A DNA stretch of 64,000 bases from JAXGTO01 sp040774885 (GTDB lineage: Bacteria > Actinomycetota > Coriobacteriia > Coriobacteriales > Eggerthellaceae): contig JAXGTO010000001.1 of assembly GCA_040774885.1 (NCBI GenBank), positions 1-64,000 on the forward strand, given 5' to 3'. The position numbers and the translations under genes are program-made. Numbering within the stretch: position 1 is the stretch's first letter; each line of letters opens with the position of its first letter. This document shows positions 24,550 through 33,372 of this stretch, one piece after another. The notes below the pieces were generated by a model that ran no database searches, was not told the DNA's origin, and worked only from the letters and a program-made list of their open reading frames with translations.

Positions 24550-24903
24550 ATGACCCAGATGATTCCCGGCGACCTTCATGTCGCCAATGACGTTTTAGCC
24601 GATTTGGCCGGAAACGCCGCTTTGGAGTGCTATGGCGTCGTCGGCATGGCTGCACCCACCGCAGCCGACGGCATCGCGAAGCTCTTGCCGAATTCCCGCC
24701 TCCGTCGTGGAGTGGTGGTCGACGTGACCGATGCAGGCGTTCGCATCGATCTGCATGTCATCATCGAATACGGAACCAACATCAACACGGTTTCCCAAAA
24801 CCTCATTGAGCAGGTCCGCTTCGTTTTATCCGGGCAAGCCTGCATTCCGATCGATACCATTGAGGTCCATGTTCAGGGCGTCAAGGTCCGTCCCCAACGC
24901 TGA
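24550..24903 (+). CDS. Asp23/Gls24-family envelope stress protein
   Basis: A 117-residue Asp23/Gls24 (DUF322) protein. Conserved features include VANDVLADLAGNAALECYGVVGM at the N terminus and VSQNLIEQVRFVLS in the C-terminal half. In Gram-positives this gene (YloU in Bacillus) lies directly before the fatty acid kinase subunit FakA, as here. It is a small cytoplasmic or membrane-associated protein whose exact function is not known. GGAAGGA ends 5 bases before ATG 24550. The next start is only 19 bases past its stop. Confidence 0.88.
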   Translation: MTQMIPGDLHVANDVLADLAGNAALECYGVVGMAAPTAADGIAKLLPNSRLRRGVVVDVTDAGVRIDLHVIIEYGTNINTVSQNLIEQVRFVLSGQACIPIDTIEVHVQGVKVRPQR

Positions 24904-24922
24904 TCAGCATTCCGACCGTACG

Positions 24923-26578
24923 ATGAAAGATAGCGAACCCATGTCTGAAACCTACTCGACGAACGATATCCTCAATGCCATCGCGTCTGCCAGCGCGGCT
25001 CTCAGCGCCCGCAAAGAGGAAGTGAACCGTCTCAACGTATTCCCCGTTCCCGATGGTGACACCGGCACCAACATGTCCCTCACCATCGAAATGGTCGTGG
25101 ACAATCTGGCGAAGCTGCCCATCGGCGCTTCCCATGCGGAAATCCGCCGCGCCATCACCACCGGCGCTCTCATGGGCGCACGCGGCAACTCCGGTGTCAT
25201 CACCTCGCAGATTCTGCGCGGTTTGTGCGAGGGCATCGCCGATTCGACTGCATTCGACATAGAGGCCCTCGATCATGCGTTCCAACATGCTCAGTCGGTG
25301 GCTTTCCAGGCGGTGCGCAAACCCGTTGAGGGCACCATTCTCACCGTGTTGCGCGATACGGCGACCGCCGTGCACAAAGTGGCAAAGAAAAAGAAGATGG
25401 GCTTCGAAGAAGCTTTGGAATTCATGGTGTCGGAAGCATACGCCTCCGTTCAGCGGACGCCCGAGCTCCTGCCCGTTCTCAAGGAAAACGGCGTCGTCGA
25501 TGCCGGCGGCTTCGGGCTGGCCATCTTGATCGACAGCTTCGTGTCGGCTCTTATCGGCCGCGAGGGACCGCTCGGCGACGAACTCTCCTTTGCGCGCGGT
25601 TCGGTTCCCAAGGTTGAAATCGAGCAGATCAATGACTGGGAAGGCTCGAAATACCGCTACTGCAATGAATTCCTGGTCGATTCCGATACGCTCGAGCCTG
25701 ACGAAGCGCTCGACTTCCTGGCCACCATGGGCGATTGCGAGCTGTGCGTCGGGGCGAAGCCGAAGTTCAAGGTCCATGTGCATTCAAACACCCCCGATAA
25801 GGTTCTGCACTACTTCTTGGAGCAGGGTCAGATTTCCGAGGTGTTCATCCATAACATGCAGCTTCAGAGCGCTGAGCGCACGGCTGGGTTGGCGGCTGAT
25901 GCCGCTCAGGCCGCGCACAAACCGCTCGGTTTCGTCGCCGTGGCGGCTGGCTCGGGCAACGCCAAGATCCTCGAGAGTCTGGGTGTCGATGTGGTGGTGT
26001 CCGGCGGACAGACCATGAACCCCTCCACCAAAGACCTTCTTGATGCGGTGGATCGCGTCAACGCCGATGCGGTCATCATCTTGCCTGACAATTCCAATAT
26101 CATCATGGCCGCGCAAAGTGCCGCCGAGCTCAGCGAGACTCCCTGCGGCGTGGTTCCCGCAAAAAGCGTGCCCGCTGCCTTCGCCGCCCTGTTTGCCGCC
26201 GATGTGGATGCTCCGCTCGATGAGAACGTGTCTGCCATGACCGATGCGCTTTCGGAAGTGAAGACCGGCGAGGTCACCCGCGCCATCAAAGACTCCAAGG
26301 ACGCGGATGGCAATCCCATCAAAGACGGCGATATGATCGGCATTGCCGAAGGCAGCATCTTGGCCGTGGGCGATGCCCTGCAGGAGGTCACTTTGGATCT
26401 GCTCGATCGCATGGAAGCCGAGGATGCCGACACGCTCACCCTTTTGGCGGGCGAAGACCTCTCCGACGATGATTTCGATGCGCTTCAAGAAGCCATCGGC
26501 AATCGATTCGACGATTTGGAGATCGACGCTCATCGCGGTGAACAACCCCTCTACCCTGTGGTTTTGTCGGTGGAATAG
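24923..26578 (+). CDS. DAK2-domain fatty acid kinase subunit (FakA/YloV-like)
   Basis: A 551-residue protein with an N-terminal DAK2 ATP-binding domain, including NVFPVPDGDTGTNMSLT (metal-binding aspartates) and GALMGARGNSGVI. A middle and C-terminal DegV-like/FakA extension follows. FakA with a FakB fatty-acid carrier phosphorylates exogenous fatty acids for phospholipid synthesis through PlsX, which lies 7 kb downstream. The family link to FakA is established; the function here is inferred. ATG 24923 or 24941 could be the start; neither has a strong binding site. The order Asp23-FakA-recG is conserved in Gram-positives. Confidence 0.88.
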   Translation: MKDSEPMSETYSTNDILNAIASASAALSARKEEVNRLNVFPVPDGDTGTNMSLTIEMVVDNLAKLPIGASHAEIRRAITTGALMGARGNSGVITSQILRGLCEGIADSTAFDIEALDHAFQHAQSVAFQAVRKPVEGTILTVLRDTATAVHKVAKKKKMGFEEALEFMVSEAYASVQRTPELLPVLKENGVVDAGGFGLAILIDSFVSALIGREGPLGDELSFARGSVPKVEIEQINDWEGSKYRYCNEFLVDSDTLEPDEALDFLATMGDCELCVGAKPKFKVHVHSNTPDKVLHYFLEQGQISEVFIHNMQLQSAERTAGLAADAAQAAHKPLGFVAVAAGSGNAKILESLGVDVVVSGGQTMNPSTKDLLDAVDRVNADAVIILPDNSNIIMAAQSAAELSETPCGVVPAKSVPAAFAALFAADVDAPLDENVSAMTDALSEVKTGEVTRAIKDSKDADGNPIKDGDMIGIAEGSILAVGDALQEVTLDLLDRMEAEDADTLTLLAGEDLSDDDFDALQEAIGNRFDDLEIDAHRGEQPLYPVVLSVE

Positions 26579-26629
26579 GGGGCAAGGTCCGCTGCGTCGT
26601 CTTTGCAGACCGCTCAAAGGACGTTCGGC

Positions 26630-28852
26630 ATGGTGCAACGGAATCACGATACTTCGAGCAAGGCGGTTGCGGGCGTAAGCCCCGACCGCCTTGCCGCATC
26701 GTTGGCATTCGACGATCCGGTGTCACGCGTACGCGCCGTCTCTGCAGCCCGCGCCACTGCATTGGGCAAACTCGGCATCACAACCGTTCGCCAGCTGCTC
26801 TGCCATTTTCCGCATCGCTATATCGACCTTTCGCGGGTTGCGACGATAGCCGCCGCCCCCATCGGTTCGGCTTGCACCATTGTGGGGCATGTTCACGAAG
26901 CGAAGTTGAAGCGTCCAAAACCTCGTTTGACGTTGGTCGAAACGACGTTGGTGGACGAAACGGGCACCTGCATCATCACGTGTTTCCGCCAGCCGTGGCT
27001 GGCCGACCGGCTCAAGCCCGGCATGCGCATCGCCGTGTCCGGCGAATTGGCGTTCAACTACGGGTTCAAGCGCATGACCAATCCGTTCATCGAGATCATC
27101 GACGATGATGGCAAAGAACCGCATGGCATGGTGGTTCCCGTCCATGGGGCCACGGGCTCGCTTTCAACGGCATGGATGCGCAGGCTCACCGCCAATGCCC
27201 TCGAGCATTGCTGCGGCTTGGAAGATCCGATGCCCGCCACCTTGCGGCGACGTTATCGCTTGTGCAGCCGCCAAGCCGCGCTGCGCATGATCCATCGTCC
27301 CGAATCGATGGACGAGGTGCACCAGGCCCGCCGTCGGTTGGTGTACGAAGAAGTGCTGATGCTCGAAATCCAACTCATGCAGGCCGATGCTTTGAACGGG
27401 CAAAAAGGCCAGGCCACGGCCCATTGCATCGATGGACCGCATCGCGAAGCGCTCCGAGCGGCGCTGCCCTTTGCGCTCACCGACGACCAGCAGCAGGCGA
27501 TAGACCAGATATCCCAGCAGCTGGCTGCACCGCGCCGTGCACACCATATGCTGCTGGGCGATGTGGGCAGCGGCAAGACGGTCGTTGCGGCGTTTGCCCT
27601 GTCCGCCGCCGCCGATACCGGCACGCAAGCCGCCATGATGGCTCCAACCGAAGTGCTTGCAGCGCAATACGCTTCCAGCTTGGGACCGCTGCTCGATGCG
27701 GCGCAGATCTCTTGGGGGCTGCTCACCGCCTCGACGCCGCCCGACGAGCGCGCCCGGTTGCTCCAGCAGACGGCCGATGGGTCGCTTTGCGTCTTGTTCG
27801 GCACCCATGCATTGTTAGAGCCCCAAGTGGTTTTCGCTCGGTGCTCGGTCGTGGTCATCGACGAGCAACAGCGCTTCGGCGTGTCCCAGCGCGAGGCATT
27901 GGCTGCTAAAGGTGCCGAGGCCGACATCCTTTCCATGACTGCCACTCCGATTCCCCGCAGCCTGGCTCTCACGCTGTTCGGCAACATGACGCTTTCCTAC
28001 CTGCGCGGTCTTCCCGGCCACGCCGCCGGCAGGTCGACCAAGGTGCTTCCGCGCACGGCGCGCGGGGAAGCCTACGGAATGGCCTGCGACAGGCTCGAGG
28101 CCGGGCAGCAGGTGTTCGTTGTGTGCCCGCTTGTCGGTCGTCCGGCTTCGGCTGAAGAGGATCGAGAGGATGGGGCGTCTCAGGAAGCGGACTATGCGTT
28201 TTCTTCCATCGCCATCGAATCCCAAGATGACCTCGTGCAAGGCGATGATGCCAAGGCCGCCATCGAGCAGGCTCGCTTCTTGCAGGACAAGACGTTTGCC
28301 GCCTATAAGGTGGGATTGCTGCACGGACGTATGTCGGGGGACCAGAAGCGCCAGGTCATGCAAGATTTTCGCGACGGGTCGATCGATGTGCTGGTGGCCA
28401 CTACCGTCATCGAAGTGGGCATCGATGTTCCCAATGCCACCGTCATGATCATCGAGGATGCCGATCGTTTCGGGCTCTCCCAGCTCCATCAGTTGCGCGG
28501 CCGCGTGGGTCGTGGCTCGCATGCGGGCCAGGTGTATCTGGTGTCCGGGTCAAAGGCCCCCATGGCCCTCGAGCGCTTGGCCGCGATGGAACGCACCGAG
28601 GACGGATTCGAACTGGCAGAATACGATTTGAGCTTGCGTCGCGAGGGCGATATCCTGGGCAATCGCCAGCATGGGACTTCGTCGCTCAAGTTGGTCAATG
28701 TAATACGCGATGCCGCCGTCATCCAGGCGGCGCACGACGATGCCGCGGACATCATGCAAGTCGACCCATCGCTGCGGCAACCGGAAAACCGCGCCCTATC
28801 GCGTGAGATGGCCCGGACATTCGAGCAAGCAGGGGAAGGACGTCCCTCATGA
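26630..28852 (+). CDS. recG: ATP-dependent DNA helicase RecG
   Basis: A 740-residue superfamily 2 helicase that remodels stalled replication forks and Holliday junctions. The N-terminal wedge/OB domain holds the PHRYIDLS motif. The helicase core has Walker A LGDVGSGKT, DEQQ in VVIDEQQRFGV, TATPIPR, and in the second lobe TVIEVGIDVPNATVM and QLRGRVGRG. The length is slightly above the usual 690. AAAGGA lies 8 bases before ATG 26630. rsmD overlaps its end by 4 bases. Confidence 0.95.
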   Translation: MVQRNHDTSSKAVAGVSPDRLAASLAFDDPVSRVRAVSAARATALGKLGITTVRQLLCHFPHRYIDLSRVATIAAAPIGSACTIVGHVHEAKLKRPKPRLTLVETTLVDETGTCIITCFRQPWLADRLKPGMRIAVSGELAFNYGFKRMTNPFIEIIDDDGKEPHGMVVPVHGATGSLSTAWMRRLTANALEHCCGLEDPMPATLRRRYRLCSRQAALRMIHRPESMDEVHQARRRLVYEEVLMLEIQLMQADALNGQKGQATAHCIDGPHREALRAALPFALTDDQQQAIDQISQQLAAPRRAHHMLLGDVGSGKTVVAAFALSAAADTGTQAAMMAPTEVLAAQYASSLGPLLDAAQISWGLLTASTPPDERARLLQQTADGSLCVLFGTHALLEPQVVFARCSVVVIDEQQRFGVSQREALAAKGAEADILSMTATPIPRSLALTLFGNMTLSYLRGLPGHAAGRSTKVLPRTARGEAYGMACDRLEAGQQVFVVCPLVGRPASAEEDREDGASQEADYAFSSIAIESQDDLVQGDDAKAAIEQARFLQDKTFAAYKVGLLHGRMSGDQKRQVMQDFRDGSIDVLVATTVIEVGIDVPNATVMIIEDADRFGLSQLHQLRGRVGRGSHAGQVYLVSGSKAPMALERLAAMERTEDGFELAEYDLSLRREGDILGNRQHGTSSLKLVNVIRDAAVIQAAHDDAADIMQVDPSLRQPENRALSREMARTFEQAGEGRPS

Positions 28853-29424
28853 GGATAATCGCAGGAACATGGCGCGGACGGCCCATCCGCGCGCCCAAGG
28901 GCACCGACACGCGCCCTACTACCGATCGGGTTCGCGAGGCGCTCATGAGCAGCCTCATAAGTGCTCGGGGTACGTTGGAAGGCGCCCAGGTGTTGGATGC
29001 ATTTGCCGGGAGCGGGGCCTTGGGCCTCGAGGTGCTTTCGCGCGGAGGCCGGCATGCCGTGCTGTGCGAGCGCGATGGCGAGGCTTTGGGCGTGTTGCGC
29101 GACAACGCGCGCATCGCGGCGCCCGATCAGGTGCGCATCGTGCGCGGCGATGTGTTGAAGCACCCTCCTGTTTTTGCCGCTCGTCCCTTTGATCTCGTTT
29201 TTTTGGATCCACCCTATAAGACGGACCCTGCCCAAGTGTCCGGATTAGTGGGTGCGCTCATCGAAGGCGAAGCCTTGGCGGATAATGCTCTCGTTTGCTA
29301 CGAACATGATAAAAAGGACGATCAACGGGTGCTCGATGCATTCGATTCGCTAGAATTGGTTTCGGCCGTCCATAAAGCCTATGGCGATACGGCCATCGAT
29401 ATCTTCAGGAAGGAATCCGCATGA
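28849..29424 (+). CDS. rsmD: 16S rRNA (guanine966-N2)-methyltransferase RsmD
   Basis: A 191-residue SAM-dependent methyltransferase. The start RIIAGTWRGR and PTTDRVREALMSSL are conserved in RsmD. The SAM loop is DAFAGSGALG and the catalytic motif is DPPY (VFLDPPYKT). It methylates G966 of 16S rRNA. It overlaps recG by 4 bases (ATGA) and coaD by 4 bases; rsmD-coaD is a widely conserved pair. Confidence 0.93.
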   Translation: MRIIAGTWRGRPIRAPKGTDTRPTTDRVREALMSSLISARGTLEGAQVLDAFAGSGALGLEVLSRGGRHAVLCERDGEALGVLRDNARIAAPDQVRIVRGDVLKHPPVFAARPFDLVFLDPPYKTDPAQVSGLVGALIEGEALADNALVCYEHDKKDDQRVLDAFDSLELVSAVHKAYGDTAIDIFRKESA

Positions 29425-29909
29425 AGCGCGCTGTGGTACCAGGAACGTTCGACCCGATCACCGAGGGCCATCTCGATATCATCCGTCGCGCTTCCCAAAC
29501 GTTTGACGAGATCATCGTCGCGGTGGCGGCTTCACCGGGCAAGGGTCCGAAAGGCCCTCTGTTCAGTTTGGATGAACGCGTCGAGTTGGTTCGCCGCTCC
29601 ACCGTCGACCTTTCCAACGTGACTGTCGAGCCGTTTGATGAGCTGCTGGTCGATTTCGCCACTCGCCGCGGCGCCCATGTGGTTGTCAAAGGGCTGCGCG
29701 CCATCACCGACTTCGAATACGAATTCCAGATGACCGCCCTCAACTATCAGCTCAACCGCGAGATGGAGACCGTATTCATCATGTCTCCTCCGCAATACAT
29801 GTACCTTTCGAGCTCGATCGTGCGCGAGATCGCATCGCTGGGAGGGGAGTTCGCCCAGTTTGTGCCCGACTGCGTCCACGATGCGCTCAAGGCGAAATTC
29901 TCCAAGTGA
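29421..29909 (+). CDS. coaD: phosphopantetheine adenylyltransferase
   Basis: A 162-residue CoaD, which makes dephospho-CoA from 4'-phosphopantetheine and ATP. The nucleotidyltransferase motif is PGTFDPITEGHLDII (T/HxGH), and ISSxREx appears as SSSIVREIASLGG, with GLRAITDFEYEFQM between. The length is normal. ATG overlaps the rsmD stop. Confidence 0.95.
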   Translation: MKRAVVPGTFDPITEGHLDIIRRASQTFDEIIVAVAASPGKGPKGPLFSLDERVELVRRSTVDLSNVTVEPFDELLVDFATRRGAHVVVKGLRAITDFEYEFQMTALNYQLNREMETVFIMSPPQYMYLSSSIVREIASLGGEFAQFVPDCVHDALKAKFSK

Positions 29910-29955
29910 CATCGGGTTGCGCAGAGCGTCTTGTGCGTTCAATATGAATGGCCGC

Positions 29956-29983
29956 TTGGCAAGAAAACCTGTCATGATAGAAT
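29956..29983 (+). promoter_or_regulatory. promoter of the SepIVA-like/DUF177 unit
   Basis: TTGGCA (29956-29961), a 16-base spacer and TAGAAT (29978-29983) preceded by TGA, 70 bases before the next start. Confidence 0.55.
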
Positions 29984-30052
29984 GAATCGAACTGCAAGGG
30001 ACAAGGCGTAGGGCATAACCGCTGCTTAAACGTGAACGCTGGAAGGATTGAC

Positions 30053-30538
30053 ATGGACGAAACAGGAGTGCTGGGCTTGATTGAAGAGCTCTCTATCCTC
30101 TTGGAAGATGCAAAGCCGGTGTTCGGCAAAGGCAACAGCTTGCGTCAGGTCGACGTAGCTGCCGCTTTCGAGATCATCGACGATATCCGCGATACCTTCC
30201 CAAGCGAATTCGCTCAATCTCGCCAGATTGTCCGCGAGCGTCAGAGCCTGCTCGATGATGCCGAAGCCGAGGCCGACCGCATGATAGACGATGCTCGCAG
30301 CCAGGCGTTGACCATCGCCAGTGAGCAGGAGATCGTCCGCATCTCCCAGCAGCAGGCCGATACCATCATGTCCGACGCCCGCGAACTGGAACGCCAGACG
30401 CGCGCCGGCGCCGAGGATTATGCCGATGAAGTGTTCGGCCATGTGGAACAGAGCCTCGATACGCTGCTCGGCAATGTCCGCCGCTGCCGCGATCGTCTCA
30501 ACCAGAATTCCCTCACCGGCGGCAACGGCGCCCGTTGA
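30053..30538 (+). CDS. SepIVA-like coiled-coil septation/envelope protein
   Basis: A 161-residue protein that is helical almost throughout. Residues about 70-115 are a charged coiled coil rich in Glu, Arg and Ala (RQSLLDDAEAEADRMIDDARSQ). It has no membrane segment. Database entries often name such genes ATP synthase subunit B-like or DivIVA-like. The location between coaD and DUF177-rpmF is the same as that of SepIVA of mycobacteria, a division and envelope factor, so orthology is likely; this is context-based. GGAAGGA is 5 bases before ATG 30053. Its stop overlaps the next start (TGATG). Confidence 0.65.
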   Translation: MDETGVLGLIEELSILLEDAKPVFGKGNSLRQVDVAAAFEIIDDIRDTFPSEFAQSRQIVRERQSLLDDAEAEADRMIDDARSQALTIASEQEIVRISQQQADTIMSDARELERQTRAGAEDYADEVFGHVEQSLDTLLGNVRRCRDRLNQNSLTGGNGAR

Positions 30539-31116
30539 TGCAGCCCACTACTATCGTCATTCCCCCGGAACTCTCCGCCCCTGCAGAGAGTTCCTTGTTT
30601 GAGGGCTCGTATTCGCTTGAATGCCTCAAGGCCGGTCCTGATCTGTATACCTTCGACGCTCCGCTCAATTGGAATGTCACGGTGACCAATACCGGCGGTG
30701 CCTTGCTGGTGGCCGGTACCGTCGAGGGCGCGGCACGCACCTCGTGCGTGCGTTGCCTTGAACCCTTCGACTTGGAGCTCACGGGCGAAATCGAGGGGTA
30801 TTTCCTTCTTTCCGATGAGGAAGCTCCGGTCGATGATTTGGAAGAAGATGAATTCGATGTCATGGGCCCGGACAACACCATCGATCTGATTCCCCTCATG
30901 CATTCCGCTCTGTTGATGGATGTTCCCCTGGTGCCGCTGTGCCGTGATGATTGCAAGGGCTTGTGCCCCGATTGCGGAATCAATCTCAACGAGGGAACCT
31001 GCGACTGCGCTTCGAAGCGTGCGGCTGCAGAAGAGGCTGAGGAGAAAGCATCCAATCCGTTCTCGGTTCTCAAGGACCTGGATTTGGGCGAAGATGAAGG
31101 TGGGGCGAAGAAGTAG
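30538..31116 (+). CDS. DUF177 (YceD-like) protein
   Basis: A 192-residue YceD/DUF177 protein. The CVRCLEPF motif lies near residue 63 and a zinc-ribbon-like end follows (CRDDCKGLCPDCGINLNEGTCDC, split as CRDDC, CPDC and CDC). The middle is acidic. DUF177 genes almost always precede rpmF, as here. In plants and bacteria the family is linked to 23S rRNA metabolism. The start overlaps the preceding stop. Confidence 0.88.
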   Translation: MQPTTIVIPPELSAPAESSLFEGSYSLECLKAGPDLYTFDAPLNWNVTVTNTGGALLVAGTVEGAARTSCVRCLEPFDLELTGEIEGYFLLSDEEAPVDDLEEDEFDVMGPDNTIDLIPLMHSALLMDVPLVPLCRDDCKGLCPDCGINLNEGTCDCASKRAAAEEAEEKASNPFSVLKDLDLGEDEGGAKK

Positions 31117-31124
31117 AGTCGCCC

Positions 31125-31153
31125 TTGCAAGGTGCACCGCGCTTTGTTATCAT
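31125..31153 (+). promoter_or_regulatory. rpmF promoter
   Basis: TTGCAA (31125-31130), 17 bases, then TATCAT (31148-31153). It gives a leader of about 60 nt to rpmF, so rpmF can be made independently of DUF177. Confidence 0.55.
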
Positions 31154-31220
31154 GCTTCTTCGCGTGTTGAACGAACAATCGATATCGGATGAACGCATCC
31201 GTTGCAAGAAGGAGAGTGTC

Positions 31221-31400
31221 ATGGCAGTACCTAAACGCAAAATGGGCCGTTCCCGTACCCACGCCCGTCGCAGCGAAAACGACAAAGTCTCCACGCCGGC
31301 CCGTTCCGTGTGCCCTCAGTGCGGCGAAACCAAGCTTCCGCACCGCGTGTGCCCCAACTGCGGCTACTATCGTGACCGCGAGGTTATCGAGACCGCATAG
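31221..31400 (+). CDS. rpmF: 50S ribosomal protein L32
   Basis: A 59-residue L32 with the conserved start AVPKRKMGRSRTHARR and the zinc ribbon CPQC and CPNC. AAGGAGAG lies 8 bases before ATG 31221. It follows DUF177 as usual. Confidence 0.97.
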   Translation: MAVPKRKMGRSRTHARRSENDKVSTPARSVCPQCGETKLPHRVCPNCGYYRDREVIETA

Positions 31401-31437
31401 CACCGTGCCGGTTTTTGCGGCATGAAGCAGATCAGCG

Positions 31438-31472
31438 AATCCCCTGCGGCGCATGGTGCCCGGGGGATTTTT
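31438..31472 (+). terminator. terminator after rpmF
   Basis: AATCCCC (31438-31444) pairs with GGGGATT (31463-31469) around an inner GC-rich hairpin and runs into TTTTT. It lies before plsX, so plsX may be partly uncoupled from rpmF. Confidence 0.65.
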
Positions 31473-31503
31473 CAGTGCGACCATACGACGGAAGGATCGT
31501 TCC

Positions 31504-32514
31504 ATGGCAGATTCGTGCATCATAGCAGTCGACGCTCTCGGTGGTGACGCCGGTGCTTCGGTGGTGCTTCCCGGCATCGCTGCGGCTTTGGACCGCGACC
31601 CCGAACTCGAAGTGATCGTCTGCGGCCCGGCTGACGTGGTGGAGCCTTTCGCCGAAGGCAGGGCGCGGTGCACGGCCCATGTCTGCTCGGAGCAAATCGG
31701 CATGGACGAACATCCTGCGCGCGCCGTGAGGGCCAAGAAGGATTCTTCGCTGGTGGTGGGGTGTCGTTTGGTTGCCGAAGGGCGTGCGCAAGGGTTCTTC
31801 TCTGCGGGGTCGACGGGTGCGTGCCTGGTTGCCGCCACCATGGTGGTGGGCCGCATCAAAGGCGTGGCGCGCCCTGCGCTGTGCACCATCATCCCGTCTC
31901 CGGTCAAACCGGTGGTCATGTGCGATGTGGGGGCCAACGCCGATTGCAAACCCGCCTATCTGGTCCAGTTCGCCCAGATGGCCGCTATCTACAGCTCCCA
32001 TGTCATGGAAGTCGACCACCCTTCCGTGGCCTTGCTCAACATCGGCACCGAAGAAACCAAAGGGTCCGCGTTCGCGCAAGAGGCCTACGGACTCTTGAAG
32101 AAGAAGGTGCCCGAATTCGTTGGAAACGCCGAGGGAACCGATGTGGTCGCCGCAACCTATGATGTGTTCGTCACCGACGGTTTCACGGGCAATGTCTGCA
32201 TCAAGACCATCGAGGGCACCAGCAAAACGCTGTTCTCGTCCATCAAGAAGATCATGTCGAAGAATCTGGCCACCAAGCTGGCGGCTGCGGTTCTCGGCGG
32301 CGGGCTGCGCGAGCTCAAACGATTCACCAGTCCCGATACGTATGGCGGAGCGCCTATCCTTGGCGTTAAAGGAGCCTGCCTGGTAGGGCATGGTTCTTCC
32401 AACGAAACCGCTATCGCAAACGGGGTGCTCACCACGGCGAAGACCGTGCGTTTGGGCGTTTCTGAATTAATCGCGCAAACCGTGGAAGACTCCCGTCAAC
32501 CCGATACAATGTAG
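31504..32514 (+). CDS. plsX: phosphate acyltransferase PlsX
   Basis: A 336-residue PlsX, which makes acyl-phosphate for phospholipid synthesis. Conserved blocks include IAVDALGGDAG at the start, SAGSTGA near 95, and GGAPILGVKGACLVGHGSS near the C terminus. It can use acyl-ACP or acyl-phosphate from FakA/FakB. GGAAGGA lies before ATG 31504. rnc follows after 33 bases; there is no acpP gene between them, unlike in many relatives. Confidence 0.95.
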   Translation: MADSCIIAVDALGGDAGASVVLPGIAAALDRDPELEVIVCGPADVVEPFAEGRARCTAHVCSEQIGMDEHPARAVRAKKDSSLVVGCRLVAEGRAQGFFSAGSTGACLVAATMVVGRIKGVARPALCTIIPSPVKPVVMCDVGANADCKPAYLVQFAQMAAIYSSHVMEVDHPSVALLNIGTEETKGSAFAQEAYGLLKKKVPEFVGNAEGTDVVAATYDVFVTDGFTGNVCIKTIEGTSKTLFSSIKKIMSKNLATKLAAAVLGGGLRELKRFTSPDTYGGAPILGVKGACLVGHGSSNETAIANGVLTTAKTVRLGVSELIAQTVEDSRQPDTM

Positions 32515-32547
32515 ATTCACTGTCGAACACCATCGAAGCAAGGCACC

Positions 32548-33369
32548 ATGACCACTGACGACCGACGTCGAAAACTTGATATCGCGCAAGAAGTTCTGGG
32601 TTATCGTTTTTCTGACGAGAACCTGTTGCTTTCTGCCATCACGCATCCCTCGGCTGTTGAAGGCAAGCCGGTTACCTGCTCGTATGAGCGTTTGGAATTC
32701 CTGGGCGACAGCGTGCTCGGCTCCATCGTGGCGCGCGAGGCATTCAACCGTTTCCCTGAAATGGATGAAGGCGGCTTGACGCGCATCAAGGTTTCGCTGG
32801 TTTCGGGTTCCTCGCTTTCCAAGGTTGCCGAAGAACTCGGATTCGCCGACTTCATCGTGTTCGGGCTTTCCGAGCGCGGCACGGGGCGTCGCGGGCTTCA
32901 TTCGGCGCTTGAAAACGTATACGAATCGATCGTCGCCGCCTTGCTGCTCGATGGCGGGCTCGATGTGACCCGTGATTTCGTCGCGCGCACCTTGCTGGTG
33001 CATATGAGCGAAGAAATGGCCAGCGAGCCTGAAAACCCCAAGAGCGTTTTGCAGGAAAAGCTCCAAGAAGACGGCATCACGCCCACCTACAAGCTGGTGG
33101 AAACGCAGGGGCCGCCCCATGACCGTACGTTCGTCACGCAGGTTTTCGCGGGCATGCAGGCATTGGCTCGCGGAGTGGGGCGCACCAAGAAGGAAAGCGA
33201 GAGCCACGCCGCCGCAACTGCGCTGCGCAGTCTTTCGCCATCCGATGACAAGGACCGCCAGCGCGCTGAACGAGCCGAGCAGAAAAAACTCAAAGCAGAG
33301 GCGAAGGCGCAGGACAAAGCCCGCCGCAAGAACGAACGAGCTGCCGCGCGGCAGCAGAAACAGGGGTAA
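32548..33369 (+). CDS. rnc: ribonuclease III
   Basis: A 273-residue double-strand-specific endoribonuclease. The signature ERLEFLGDSVLG and the second metal-binding ENVYESIVAALLLDGG are intact. A dsRNA-binding domain lies at about 160-230. The C terminus adds a basic Lys/Ala/Arg tail of about 40 residues (AEQKKLKAEAKAQDKARRK) that is longer than usual and may bind RNA. It processes rRNA and regulatory RNAs. smc starts 3 bases after its stop. Confidence 0.95.
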   Translation: MTTDDRRRKLDIAQEVLGYRFSDENLLLSAITHPSAVEGKPVTCSYERLEFLGDSVLGSIVAREAFNRFPEMDEGGLTRIKVSLVSGSSLSKVAEELGFADFIVFGLSERGTGRRGLHSALENVYESIVAALLLDGGLDVTRDFVARTLLVHMSEEMASEPENPKSVLQEKLQEDGITPTYKLVETQGPPHDRTFVTQVFAGMQALARGVGRTKKESESHAAATALRSLSPSDDKDRQRAERAEQKKLKAEAKAQDKARRKNERAAARQQKQG

Positions 33370-33372
33370 GGC

